A stretch of DNA of 64,000 bases. Source: Burkholderiales bacterium RIFCSPHIGHO2_12_FULL_63_20. GTDB taxonomy: Bacteria; Pseudomonadota; Gammaproteobacteria; Burkholderiales; Burkholderiaceae_C. Positions 20,423 to 28,352 of the stretch are shown one piece after another. Position numbers and translations under genes: made by a program. Every line of letters begins with the position of its first letter. The first letter of the stretch is position 1. The notes under the pieces were generated by a model. It saw only the letters and a list, made by a program, of their open reading frames with translations. It did no database searches and was not told the DNA's origin. The DNA lies in NCBI GenBank assembly GCA_001770775.1, contig MESA01000041.1, positions 62,001 through 126,000 of the forward strand. Direction: 5' to 3'.

Positions 20423-21628
20423 TCAGTCCGGGGCTGGCCAGGGCTGGGGTGCGGTGGTCTGGCTGGCGAAGAAAGCCCAGCCGAAGCCGACCGACAGCAC
20501 CACGCCAACGACCAGACCTGCGGCCAGGTGCAGGGCGCTGCCGAACAGGACCGGGGCGACGAAACCACTGATGAGCGCGAAGATCAGCATCTGTACGAAG
20601 TTCTGCACGGAGGCGGCGAGACCCCGCATGGTGGGCAACAGGCCTTGGGCTGTCACCGACAACACAGGCATCACCAGGGCCACACCAAAGGTGTAGACAA
20701 AGATGGGCAGAACGGCCCAGGGCACGGTGGCCGGGTAGAGCGCACAGTAGCCGAGGTTGACGAGCGCGGCAAGGGCCATCAGGCCCATGCCCAGGGCCAG
20801 CAGGGTGTGGGGGGGGAGACGGTGTGCGAGTCGCCCCCCGAGGCCCGAGCCCACCACCATGCCGCCGATCATGGGCACGAACAGCCAGCCGAAGGCCGTC
20901 TCCGGCAGGTGCAGCACGTCCATCACGAAGTGGGCGGCCGAGGAGATGTAGAGCGCAAAGCCGCTGAAGGCGAACCCGGCCGACAGCACTCCCAGCATGT
21001 AGGGGCGGAAGGTGAGGGCGTGTCGGTAGCTGTGCAACAGCCGCGTCGGATGCAGGGTGTGGCGCTCGCTGCGCGGCAGGCTTTCAGGCAGCCACAGCAG
21101 CGTGAGGCCGATCAGCAGCAGGCCGATCACGCACAGCAGCGCGAAGTTGGCCTGCCAGCCCAGGTAGACGTTGAGGTGTCCGCCGATGATCGGCGCGATG
21201 GCGGGCGCGACGCCGAACACCATCATGATGTGAGACATCATGCGTTGGGCGGGCGCCCCATGGAGCAGGTCGCGCACGATGGCCTGACCCACGACCATGC
21301 CGGCACCGGCCGAGATGCCTTGCAGCAAGCGAAAGACCAGCAGCCAGTTCAGGCTGGGCGCCAGGGACGCACCGACGGACGCCAGAGTGAACAGCAGCAG
21401 CGAGGCCAGGATCACCGGCCGACGCCCCAAGGCGTCGGACAGCGGGCCGTAGAACAGGTTCATCACGGCGTAGCCGAAGAGGTAGATGCTCAGCGTCTGC
21501 TGGACCGCGACGTCGCCCACGCCGTAGTGTGCTGCGATGCTTGGGAAGGAGGGCAGGTAGGTGTCGGTGGCGAAGGGGCCGAGCATGGCCAGGCCGCCGA
21601 GGACCAGGGTGAGGACGAGGGCTTGCAT
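20423..21628 (-). CDS. Bcr/CflA-type MFS efflux transporter
   Basis: 401-residue twelve-helix transporter. The start LVLGGLAMLGPFATDTYLPS and the helix 2-3 loop FYGPLSDALGRRPVIL are signatures of the Bcr/CflA drug:proton antiporter group; RLLQGISAGAGMVVGQAIVRD covers helices 4-5. ATG 21628 lies ten bases after the upstream LysR stop, so the pair is probably co-transcribed. Substrates in this family include drugs and some metabolites; here it could export an acid, but that is speculation. Confidence 0.85.
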   Translation of the reverse strand: MQALVLTLVLGGLAMLGPFATDTYLPSFPSIAAHYGVGDVAVQQTLSIYLFGYAVMNLFYGPLSDALGRRPVILASLLLFTLASVGASLAPSLNWLLVFRLLQGISAGAGMVVGQAIVRDLLHGAPAQRMMSHIMMVFGVAPAIAPIIGGHLNVYLGWQANFALLCVIGLLLIGLTLLWLPESLPRSERHTLHPTRLLHSYRHALTFRPYMLGVLSAGFAFSGFALYISSAAHFVMDVLHLPETAFGWLFVPMIGGMVVGSGLGGRLAHRLPPHTLLALGMGLMALAALVNLGYCALYPATVPWAVLPIFVYTFGVALVMPVLSVTAQGLLPTMRGLAASVQNFVQMLIFALISGFVAPVLFGSALHLAAGLVVGVVLSVGFGWAFFASQTTAPQPWPAPD

Positions 21629-21638
21629 CGGAACAGGA

Positions 21639-22586
21639 TCAGGGTGGGGGGCTGATGTGGGTGGCGACGATGTCGTCGAGAACGCTGCAGACACGTCGCA
21701 TGAGGTCTTCGCGCTCACGGCTGGGTTGCCAGATGAGGCCGACTTGCAAGGAGATGTTGGGGAGCACGAAGGGCAGCTTGGCGAGCAGGTTCAGGTCGAC
21801 GAAGCGGTTGGCCAGGGCGTTTGAAAGGACGCCTACGGCGTCGGTGGCGCGCAGGATGCCCACATTGCTCATGTTGGACACCGAGTCGATGTGGCGACGG
21901 GGCAGGGTGATGTTGTGCTGCGCGAAGAACTCGTCGATGGCGGCGCGGGTGATGGTGCGCGGCGGCGGCAACAGCAGCGGATATCGGGCCACGTCTTCCC
22001 AAGCGATGCGGGCTTGCCTCAGCAGCGGGTGGCCGACGCGAACGACCGAGGTGATCGGGTCTTCGTAGAGGGGGCGGGTGGCGAGGTCGGCAGCGATGTT
22101 GGAGTGCGAGAGGTTGCCGATGATGAAGTCGAGCTCGCCCGATCGCAGCTTGGGTAGCAGGGTGCTGGTGGTGCCTTCTTCGACGCGAATGGAGGCGCCG
22201 ATGGACGTGGCCTCGATCCGCTGGATGAACTGGGGTACGAGGAGGGCCGCTGCGGCCGGCAGCACGCCCATGGAGAGCTTGGCAACTCGGCCTTCGCGGA
22301 TGTGCTGGAGCTCGTCGTGAGCCTTGTCCATCTCGGCGAGGATGTCGCGGGCGTGACTGATGAGGCTGGCGCCGCGCACGGTGGGTTCCATGCCGCGAAT
22401 GGTGCGTTTGAACAGTTCGACGTTCAGCTCGGTTTCCAGTGCGGTGAGCGCCTTGGAGACGGCCGGCTGGCTGACGTTGAGGTGCTCCGCCACTTTGCTG
22501 ACGCTGCGGTGTTCGTCCAACGCCACCAGCATCTGCAGGTGACGGAACTCAAGTTTGGCGACGAGGTTGCCGTTGGGGATGGTCAT
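21639..22586 (-). CDS. LysR family transcriptional regulator (GbpR/PcaQ-like subgroup)
   Basis: 315 residues. The N-terminal winged helix-turn-helix contains FRHLQMLVALDEHRSVSKVA, then EHLNVSQPAVSKALTALETE and LFKRTIRGMEPT. The effector domain carries the landmark LPRRHIDSVSNMSNVGILRA shared with two other LysR proteins in this window. It is followed by an MFS gene ten bases away and preceded by the ccl-like lyase 61 bases away, all on one strand. It may regulate that MFS gene or the itaconate-type cluster. The effector is unknown. Confidence 0.9.
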   Translation of the reverse strand: MTIPNGNLVAKLEFRHLQMLVALDEHRSVSKVAEHLNVSQPAVSKALTALETELNVELFKRTIRGMEPTVRGASLISHARDILAEMDKAHDELQHIREGRVAKLSMGVLPAAAALLVPQFIQRIEATSIGASIRVEEGTTSTLLPKLRSGELDFIIGNLSHSNIAADLATRPLYEDPITSVVRVGHPLLRQARIAWEDVARYPLLLPPPRTITRAAIDEFFAQHNITLPRRHIDSVSNMSNVGILRATDAVGVLSNALANRFVDLNLLAKLPFVLPNISLQVGLIWQPSREREDLMRRVCSVLDDIVATHISPPP

Positions 22587-22647
22587 GGGAATGTGGCCTG
22601 GTACTGCTCTGAGGCGACGATCTCAGCAACACATCGAGTGTAGTGAG

Positions 22648-23520
22648 TCATGGTGTAGCCCGGGCATGCTTCAAGATCCGTTCCGCCAAACGAATCACCG
22701 GTGCATCGACCATGGCGCCGTCCACACGGATGGCGCCACCCGCAGCCTGCTGGGCGGCCGCGAGCACCCGCTGTGCCCAGGCTTCCTCGTCCGCGTAGGC
22801 GCGGAAGGCGCGGTGCACGGTCTCGATCTGCTTGGGGTGGATGCACATCTTGGCGCCAAAGCCAAAGCGGCGGCTGCGCTGGGTGTCGCGTGTGAGGACT
22901 TCGGTGTCATCCACCGCAGCGGTCACGCCGTCCACGGGGGGCGGCAACTGATGGCAGCGCGAGGCGGTGAGCAGGGCCCAGCGTGCGGGGGCGAGCTCGG
23001 CCTCGTCCGGGCCACATGCCATGCCGAGGTCCACCTGCAGGTCGAGATGGCCCAGGGCGAGGCGGGCGACTTGGGGGGCGGCGGCGATGGTATTGAGCTG
23101 GGCAAAGCCCTGGGCACTCTCGAGCAGGGGCAGCAATGGCAGTCCGGGCAGTTGCGCAGCGACCTCGTGCAGCGCAGTGCCGGATTCGGCTTTGGGTAGC
23201 ATCAGGGCCAGCAGACCAGGGGCGTGGGAGGAGGATTGCAGATCGCGCAGCAGGGCGAGGTCGGCGGCCCACTCGCTGGTGCCGTGGGGGTTGCTGCGCA
23301 GCAGCAGGCGAGCGCGGTCATCGGCGCTCAGACCGGGCCAGGCGGCCCGCAGGGCCTCGCGGGCGCAGGCCTTGCGCTCGGGCGCGACGGCATCTTCGAG
23401 GTCGATGATGACGAGGTCGGCGCCGCTGGCCAGGGCCTTGGCCCAGCGCTCGGGGCGGTCACCCGGGACGAACAGGAGGCTGCGCGCCCAGCCGAGGCGT
23501 GAGGTGGGGGAGTGGCTCAT
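22648..23520 (-). CDS. ccl: HpcH/HpaI-CitE family lyase, predicted citramalyl-CoA lyase
   Basis: 290-residue CitE-like lyase, predicted to split (S)-citramalyl-CoA into acetyl-CoA and pyruvate. Landmarks are SLLFVPGDRPERWAKALASG with IDLEDAV, the Arg-containing LLLRSNPHGT, metal-site Glu in MLPKAESG, Asp in LGHLDLQVDLGM, and KMCIHPKQIE. ATG 23520 overlaps the upstream MmgE/PrpD stop by four bases (ATGA). The gene order matches Pseudomonas PA0877-PA0883, where this gene is ccl. Other CitE-like beta-methylmalyl- or citryl-CoA lyases are the alternative. The symbol rests on context plus family. Confidence 0.82.
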   Translation of the reverse strand: MSHSPTSRLGWARSLLFVPGDRPERWAKALASGADLVIIDLEDAVAPERKACAREALRAAWPGLSADDRARLLLRSNPHGTSEWAADLALLRDLQSSSHAPGLLALMLPKAESGTALHEVAAQLPGLPLLPLLESAQGFAQLNTIAAAPQVARLALGHLDLQVDLGMACGPDEAELAPARWALLTASRCHQLPPPVDGVTAAVDDTEVLTRDTQRSRRFGFGAKMCIHPKQIETVHRAFRAYADEEAWAQRVLAAAQQAAGGAIRVDGAMVDAPVIRLAERILKHARATP

Positions 23521-24905
23521 GCGGTGCGCTCCGGCAGCAGGCGGCCCACGGTGGGCCAGCTGGCGATCTGCCACAGGCGGTCTATGGCTGAGGCCATTTC
23601 GGCGGCAGTGGCACCCTGGCTGAAGGCGGACAGGCGCAGGGCCTTGGCGGTCAGCTCCTCGCGACTGAGCGTGTTGCCGGGGTCGCCCTTGGGTTCGTCC
23701 ACGCGGCCCTCGAAAACGCGCCCGTCTTGGGTGGTCACGGTGACCTTGCCGATCCAGCGGCGTGGGTAGGCGCTGTCCACCTCTTCGTCGAGCACCATGG
23801 TGACGCGGTCGCGCAGGGCCTGGGTGACCTCGTCCTGGAAGTGGTGTTCGAACTCGACCAGACCGGCATGCCCGTACTGCGCGACCAGCGCGAGCACGGT
23901 GCCCATCGAGAACTTGCTTTGGTGCACCGTGACCGGCTTGACGACGGGGCCGAGCACATCGATGGCGCCTTGGTGCACCCGGGTAGTGACCTGGGCCAGA
24001 TCGTGGTGGCCCAAGCCGTGCGCCTGCATCACGGCCAGCAGGGCATCGGCGGCCGGGTGGGTGTGGCGGCAGGATGCGTGGTACTTGAACGAGGTCTCGA
24101 CGGTGGCCCAGCGGGTGACGGGCCCCCCGGTCATGACCTTGTCGAGGCCATCGGTCAGGCGTGCCGGATCGGCGTCGGTGGACATGCCCACGCCCATGCC
24201 CTGCGGGCCTTCGAGGATCTCGGCGGCACCGGTGAAGCCTTGTTGGGCCAGCGCGGCCGACATCAGGCCGGCGGCGGCCGCATGGGCGGTATGGAGTTGC
24301 TTGCTGTCGGCTGCGGTGCGCAGGAACTCCCACAAGCCGGCCGACTGTGTTCCGGCCGAGCCGAGAGCGTGCTGCATGGCCTTGGCATCGAGCTTCAGCA
24401 GGTGGCCCACGGCAGCGGCCGCGGCCAGGGTGCCAACTGTGCCGGTGGTGTGGAAGACACGGTAGTGCGAGCGGCCGAGGAACTCGCCGATGCGGATGCC
24501 GACTTCGTAGCCGGCCACGCAGGCGGTGAGCAGGTCGCGACCGGAGGCGCCCAGCGCCTGCGCCATCGCGACGGCAGCGGGGAAGACCACCGTGGCCGGG
24601 TGGAAGACCGAGCCGTTGTGTACGTCGTCCTGCTCTGCCACATGCGATGCGGCGGCGTTGGCCATGGCGGCCAGATAGGGGCTGGTGCTGGCGCGGGTGG
24701 TGATCACCTCGGCTGGGCCGGTGGCCGGTCCCATCATCTGCGCGAACTGGGTGATCGTGCCCACGGGGCGCGAGCCGTGGCCGGCGACGGCCGAGCCGAA
24801 CCAGTCCACGAGCAGGTCTTCAATCTTGCGGACGACGGTCTCGGGCAAGTCGTCAAAGCGGAGTTGGGCGGTAAAGGCAGCCAGGGTGGCGCTGGGGTTG
24901 CTCAT
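23517..24905 (-). CDS. MmgE/PrpD family protein in itaconate cluster
   Basis: 462 residues of the MmgE/PrpD fold, which includes 2-methylcitrate dehydratase and the cis-aconitate decarboxylases that make itaconate. Family blocks are DLLVDWFGSAVAGHGSRPVG, AEQDDVHNGSVFHPATVVFP, TACVAGYEVGIRIGEFLG, FHTTGTVGTLAAAAAVGHLL and FKYHASCRHTHPAADALLA. It overlaps ccl by four bases and lies 37 bases after the CoA-transferase gene. Its role in such clusters (compare PA0881) is not settled; it could make itaconate from cis-aconitate or dehydrate/isomerise a related acid. The start ATG 24905 is chosen over an adjacent GTG. Confidence 0.85.
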   Translation of the reverse strand: MSNPSATLAAFTAQLRFDDLPETVVRKIEDLLVDWFGSAVAGHGSRPVGTITQFAQMMGPATGPAEVITTRASTSPYLAAMANAAASHVAEQDDVHNGSVFHPATVVFPAAVAMAQALGASGRDLLTACVAGYEVGIRIGEFLGRSHYRVFHTTGTVGTLAAAAAVGHLLKLDAKAMQHALGSAGTQSAGLWEFLRTAADSKQLHTAHAAAAGLMSAALAQQGFTGAAEILEGPQGMGVGMSTDADPARLTDGLDKVMTGGPVTRWATVETSFKYHASCRHTHPAADALLAVMQAHGLGHHDLAQVTTRVHQGAIDVLGPVVKPVTVHQSKFSMGTVLALVAQYGHAGLVEFEHHFQDEVTQALRDRVTMVLDEEVDSAYPRRWIGKVTVTTQDGRVFEGRVDEPKGDPGNTLSREELTAKALRLSAFSQGATAAEMASAIDRLWQIASWPTVGRLLPERTA

Positions 24906-24942
24906 CACAGAGGGTTCCTCAATGGGATCAAAATGGGATCAA

Positions 24943-26127
24943 TCAGATGGCGGACGCATCACGCAGGCGGGCGACAGTGACCTCGTCGCGACCGAGGCTG
25001 CTCAAGATGGCATCGGTGTGCTCGCCCAGACGTGGCACAGCGTCCATGCGGTAGTCGAAGCTGCTGTGGCGTCCGGGGGGCAGCAGCGCGGGGATGGTGC
25101 CGGCGGGCGAGCCCACCTCGGTCCAGCGTTCGCGGGCCTTCAGCTGCGGGTGGGCCCACAAGCCGGCCATGTCGTTCATCTGGGCGTTGGCGATCTGCGC
25201 CTCGTCGAGGCGGGCGAGCACCTGTTCGGACGTGAGGCTGGCGAAGGTGTCGAGAATGATGGTGCGCAGGGCCTGGCGGTTCTGGTTGCGGCGCGCGTTG
25301 GCGTCGAAGCGCGGATCGCTGGCCAGCGTGGGGTTCTTCAGCACGGAACTGCAGAAGACCTTCCACTCGCGCTCGTTTTGCAGGCCTAGCATCACCACCT
25401 TGCCGTCGCCGGCTTCAAAGGGGCCGTAGGGGTAGATGGTGGCGTGGGCGGCGGCGGCGCGGGCCGGGGGCGGGGCGCCTTCGAAGGCGTAGTACATGGG
25501 GTAGCCCATCCACTCCCCCAGCGCTTCGAGCATGGACACGTCGATGTGGCTGCCCACCCCGGTGCGCTGGCGCTGCAGGAGGGCTGCCAGGATGCTGGTG
25601 TAGGCGTACATGCCCGCAGCGATGTCGGCGATCGAGTTGCCGGCCTTGCAGGGTTCATCCGGGGTGCCTGTGACCGACAGGAAGCCCGCTTCGCTCTGGA
25701 TCAGGAGGTCGTAGGCCTTCTTGTCACGGTAGGGGCCGTCTTCGCCGTAGCCGGTGATGTCGCAGCAGATGAGCTGAGGGTGGCTCTCTTTGAGCGATTC
25801 ATAGCCCAGACCCATGCGTGCGGCGGCACCGGGCGCGAGGTTCTGCACCAGCACGTCGGCATCGCGCAGCAGGTCCTTCAAGACCGCCAGCGCTTCCGGG
25901 TTCTTCAGGTCGAGCGTGAGGCTTTCCTTGGAGCGGTTGACCCACACGAAGTGCGAGGCCTCGCCGCGCACGCGCTGGTCGTAAGCGCGTGCAAAGTCGC
26001 CCACACCGGGGCGCTCGACCTTGATCACGCGGGCGCCGAGGTCGGCGAGCTGACGGGTGCAGAACGGCGCCGCGATGGCGTGCTCCAGGGAGATGACGGT
26101 GATGCCGTCCAGCGGGCGGGTGCGCAT
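24943..26127 (-). CDS. ict: CaiB/BaiF family III CoA-transferase, predicted itaconate CoA-transferase
   Basis: 394-residue family III CoA-transferase, predicted to move CoA from succinyl-CoA to itaconate. N-terminal LDGITVISLEHAIAAPFCTR and LADLGARVIKVERP are typical, as are LTLDLKNPEAL and VQNLAPGAAARMGLGY. The catalytic aspartate is Asp140 in KKAYDLLIQSEAG. It is 18 bases downstream of the acyl-CoA dehydrogenase and upstream of MmgE/PrpD, matching the order at the itaconate locus of pseudomonads. Mesaconate- or other dicarboxylate-CoA-transferase activity would fit equally on sequence alone. Confidence 0.82.
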   Translation of the reverse strand: MRTRPLDGITVISLEHAIAAPFCTRQLADLGARVIKVERPGVGDFARAYDQRVRGEASHFVWVNRSKESLTLDLKNPEALAVLKDLLRDADVLVQNLAPGAAARMGLGYESLKESHPQLICCDITGYGEDGPYRDKKAYDLLIQSEAGFLSVTGTPDEPCKAGNSIADIAAGMYAYTSILAALLQRQRTGVGSHIDVSMLEALGEWMGYPMYYAFEGAPPPARAAAAHATIYPYGPFEAGDGKVVMLGLQNEREWKVFCSSVLKNPTLASDPRFDANARRNQNRQALRTIILDTFASLTSEQVLARLDEAQIANAQMNDMAGLWAHPQLKARERWTEVGSPAGTIPALLPPGRHSSFDYRMDAVPRLGEHTDAILSSLGRDEVTVARLRDASAI

Positions 26128-26145
26128 GGTGGAGACTCCCTGCAA

Positions 26146-27306
26146 TCAGAAGGACCTGGGCAGGCCCAGGATGTGCTCGGCCACGTAGGACAGGATCAGG
26201 TTGGTCGAGATCGGGGCCACCTGATATAGCCGGGTCTCGCGGAACTTGCGTTCGATGTCGTACTCGCAGGCGAAGCCGAAGCCGCCGTGGTACTGCAGGC
26301 AGACATTGGCCGCTTCCCAGCTGGCCTTGGCTGCCAGGTACTTGGCCATGTTGGCCTGTGGTCCGCAGGCTTCGTGGGCGTCGAAGCGGCGGCAAGCCTC
26401 GTAGCGCATCAGGTTGGCAGCTTCGATCTCGATGTAGGACTCGGCGATCGGGAACTGAACACCCTGGTTCTGGCCGATGGGGCGGCCGAAGACCTCGCGG
26501 TCCTTCGCGTAGCGGCTGACGCGGTCGATGAACCAGTAGCCGTCGCCAATGCATTCGGCAGCGATCAGGGTGCGCTCGGCGTTGAGGCCGTCGAGGATGT
26601 ACTTGAAGCCCTGGCCTTCTTCACCGATCAGGTTCTCGGCCGGGATTTCGAGGTTCTCGAAGAACAGCTCGTTGGTCTCGTGGTTGACCATGTTGGGGAT
26701 GGGGCGCACGGTGAGACCGGACTTCTCGGCTTTGCGCAGGTCCACCATGAAGATGGACATGCCCTCGGATTTGCGCTTGACCTCGCTGAGCGGCGTGGTG
26801 CGGGCCAGCAGGATCATCCAGTCGGAGTGCTGAACGCGCGAGATCCAGACCTTCTGGCCGTTGATGACGTAGCGGTCGCCGCGCTTGACGGCGGTGGTCT
26901 TGATCTTGGTGGTGTCGGTACCGGTGGTGGGCTCGGTCACGCCCATGGACTGCAGCCGCCACTCGCCGCTGGCGATCTTGGGCAGGTAGAAGCGCTTCTG
27001 CGCATCAGAGCCATGGCGCAGCAGGGTGCCCATGTTGTACATCTGGCCGTGGCAGGCGCCCGAGTTGCCGCCGCTGCGGTTGATCTCTTCCATGATGACC
27101 GAGGCCTCGGTCAGACCCAGGCCCGAGCCGCCGTACTCCTGAGGGATCATGGCGGCAAGCCAGCCGGCTTCGGTCAGCGCGTTGACGAAGGTTTCGGGGT
27201 AGGTGCGTTGCTCGTCGATCTTGCGGTGGTATTCGTCGGGGAACTGGGCGCACAGGTCACGGACGGCTTCGCGGATGTCGGGGAAGGTTTGGTCGGCAGG
27301 AGACAT
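26146..27306 (-). CDS. Acyl-CoA dehydrogenase family protein lacking the canonical C-terminal Glu
   Basis: 386-residue flavoenzyme of the acyl-CoA dehydrogenase superfamily. The FAD motifs MGVTEPTTGTDTTKIKTTA and YVINGQKVWISRVQHSDWM are intact. Near the C-terminus, FRETRLYQVAPISTNLILSY lies where most family members have YEGT with the catalytic Glu; a Pro appears to occupy that position. A Glu in LNAERTLIAAECIG, near the site used as base by isovaleryl-CoA dehydrogenase, could substitute. It is co-directional with ict and ich; a related gene (PA0879) sits in the Pseudomonas itaconate locus without a defined step. Confidence 0.85.
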   Translation of the reverse strand: MSPADQTFPDIREAVRDLCAQFPDEYHRKIDEQRTYPETFVNALTEAGWLAAMIPQEYGGSGLGLTEASVIMEEINRSGGNSGACHGQMYNMGTLLRHGSDAQKRFYLPKIASGEWRLQSMGVTEPTTGTDTTKIKTTAVKRGDRYVINGQKVWISRVQHSDWMILLARTTPLSEVKRKSEGMSIFMVDLRKAEKSGLTVRPIPNMVNHETNELFFENLEIPAENLIGEEGQGFKYILDGLNAERTLIAAECIGDGYWFIDRVSRYAKDREVFGRPIGQNQGVQFPIAESYIEIEAANLMRYEACRRFDAHEACGPQANMAKYLAAKASWEAANVCLQYHGGFGFACEYDIERKFRETRLYQVAPISTNLILSYVAEHILGLPRSF

Positions 27307-27354
27307 GGCAGGGGTGAATCGAAAGAGGTCAGAAGGGGGTGAGATGGGGTGAGA

Positions 27355-28233
27355 TCAGGCCAGTTCGGCGCTGGCCTGCATGGTCAGCCAGCCTTCATGG
27401 TCATGGGCCCAGAGCTGGACCTCGCGACCGTCGGCAGAGGGGCTGCCGCACACGGTGAAGGCATGGATGTCGAAAATGGGACGCACGGCCTTGAACCGGA
27501 AGTTCAGGACCTGAGCCTGAGGTGCATGGCGACGGACCAGATCCAGCAGCAGCGTGGCGATCAAGGGACCGTGCACGACCAGGCCGGGGTAGCCTTCGGC
27601 CTCGGTGGCGTACGGGCGGTCGTAGTGGATGCGGTGGCCGTTGAAGGTGAGGGCCGAGTAGCGAAAGAGCAGGGCCTCGTCGGCATGGATGTTGCGCTGC
27701 CAGGGCGCATCCCGTTCGGCGGCGGTAGGCGCGGGCGTGGGGTCACCAGCTTGCAGCGACGCGCGGTAGACCAGGTCCTGGGTCTCGGTGATCGCCAGGC
27801 CGCTTGCGTTGTGCACCTCATGCACCACCTGCACGAACACCAGGTCGCCGGTGCGGCCCGCCTTGTGGGTGACGGAGGCAATGCGTGACACCCGCTGCAC
27901 GGCATCGTCTACCCGCAAGGGGTTGTCGAGTTGCCAGCCGATCTGGCTGCCCGCCCACATGCGGCGGGGCAGGGGCACGGGTGGCAGAAAGCCACCGGTG
28001 CGGGCGTGTCCATCGGCACCGATTTCACACTGAAGGTGCTGGGGCAGGAAATACAACCAGTGGCTCAAGGGCGGCAGGTGGGTGCCTGCTGACACCATGG
28101 CATCGGCGTGGTCGAGCGTGGCGTGCCAACGGCGCAGGGCCGAAGCCTGCACGTCATCGCTCAGGGTTTCGGTTTGGCCCAGCCAGGTCTGCAGATGCGT
28201 GAGGGTGGCCGGGTCCAGCGTGCGGTCGTTCAT
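27355..28233 (-). CDS. ich: MaoC/FAS1-type dehydratase-like hydratase, predicted itaconyl-CoA hydratase
   Basis: 292-residue double hot-dog protein of the mesaconyl-C4-CoA hydratase/HTD2 type. The N-terminal half has HLPPLSHWLYFLPQ and LPRRMWAGSQIGW; the C-terminal half has the hydratase segment RYSALTFNGHRIHYDRPYAT followed by GYPGLVVHGPLIATLLL, containing the catalytic Asn/His region. It would hydrate itaconyl-CoA to citramalyl-CoA, the substrate for the ccl-like lyase in the same cluster. It is first in the minus-strand unit, and its promoter faces the divergent LysR gene. The start at MNDRTLD (28233) gives a normal N-terminus. Confidence 0.82.
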   Translation of the reverse strand: MNDRTLDPATLTHLQTWLGQTETLSDDVQASALRRWHATLDHADAMVSAGTHLPPLSHWLYFLPQHLQCEIGADGHARTGGFLPPVPLPRRMWAGSQIGWQLDNPLRVDDAVQRVSRIASVTHKAGRTGDLVFVQVVHEVHNASGLAITETQDLVYRASLQAGDPTPAPTAAERDAPWQRNIHADEALLFRYSALTFNGHRIHYDRPYATEAEGYPGLVVHGPLIATLLLDLVRRHAPQAQVLNFRFKAVRPIFDIHAFTVCGSPSADGREVQLWAHDHEGWLTMQASAELA

Positions 28234-28307
28234 GGTGTGATGCCAAGAGAGGATGAGGCCATCATGCAAGCCCCATCCCGCATGCACAATCACAGATTTC
28301 TGGAGTG

Positions 28308-28330
28308 AGCCTTCGGTTATGCTGAAGGCT
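28308..28330. promoter_or_regulatory. Inverted repeat AGCCTTC-N9-GAAGGCT, candidate LysR operator
   Basis: A perfect 7-base inverted repeat with a 9-base spacer lies between the divergent ich-like and LysR genes. It contains a T-N11-A core (T28313 to A28325), the usual LysR-type binding geometry, and ends 22 bases before the LysR GTG. It could mediate autoregulation and activation of the itaconate-type cluster. No T-tract follows, so a terminator is unlikely. Confidence 0.5.
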
Positions 28331-28352
28331 TGTTGGGTGACGGAGTAAGCCG

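Noticed and set aside
23521-24333. Long N-terminal extension of the citramalyl-CoA lyase frame
   Set aside because: It overlaps MmgE/PrpD in another frame and is Arg/Pro-rich nonsense; the CitE family start is at 23520.
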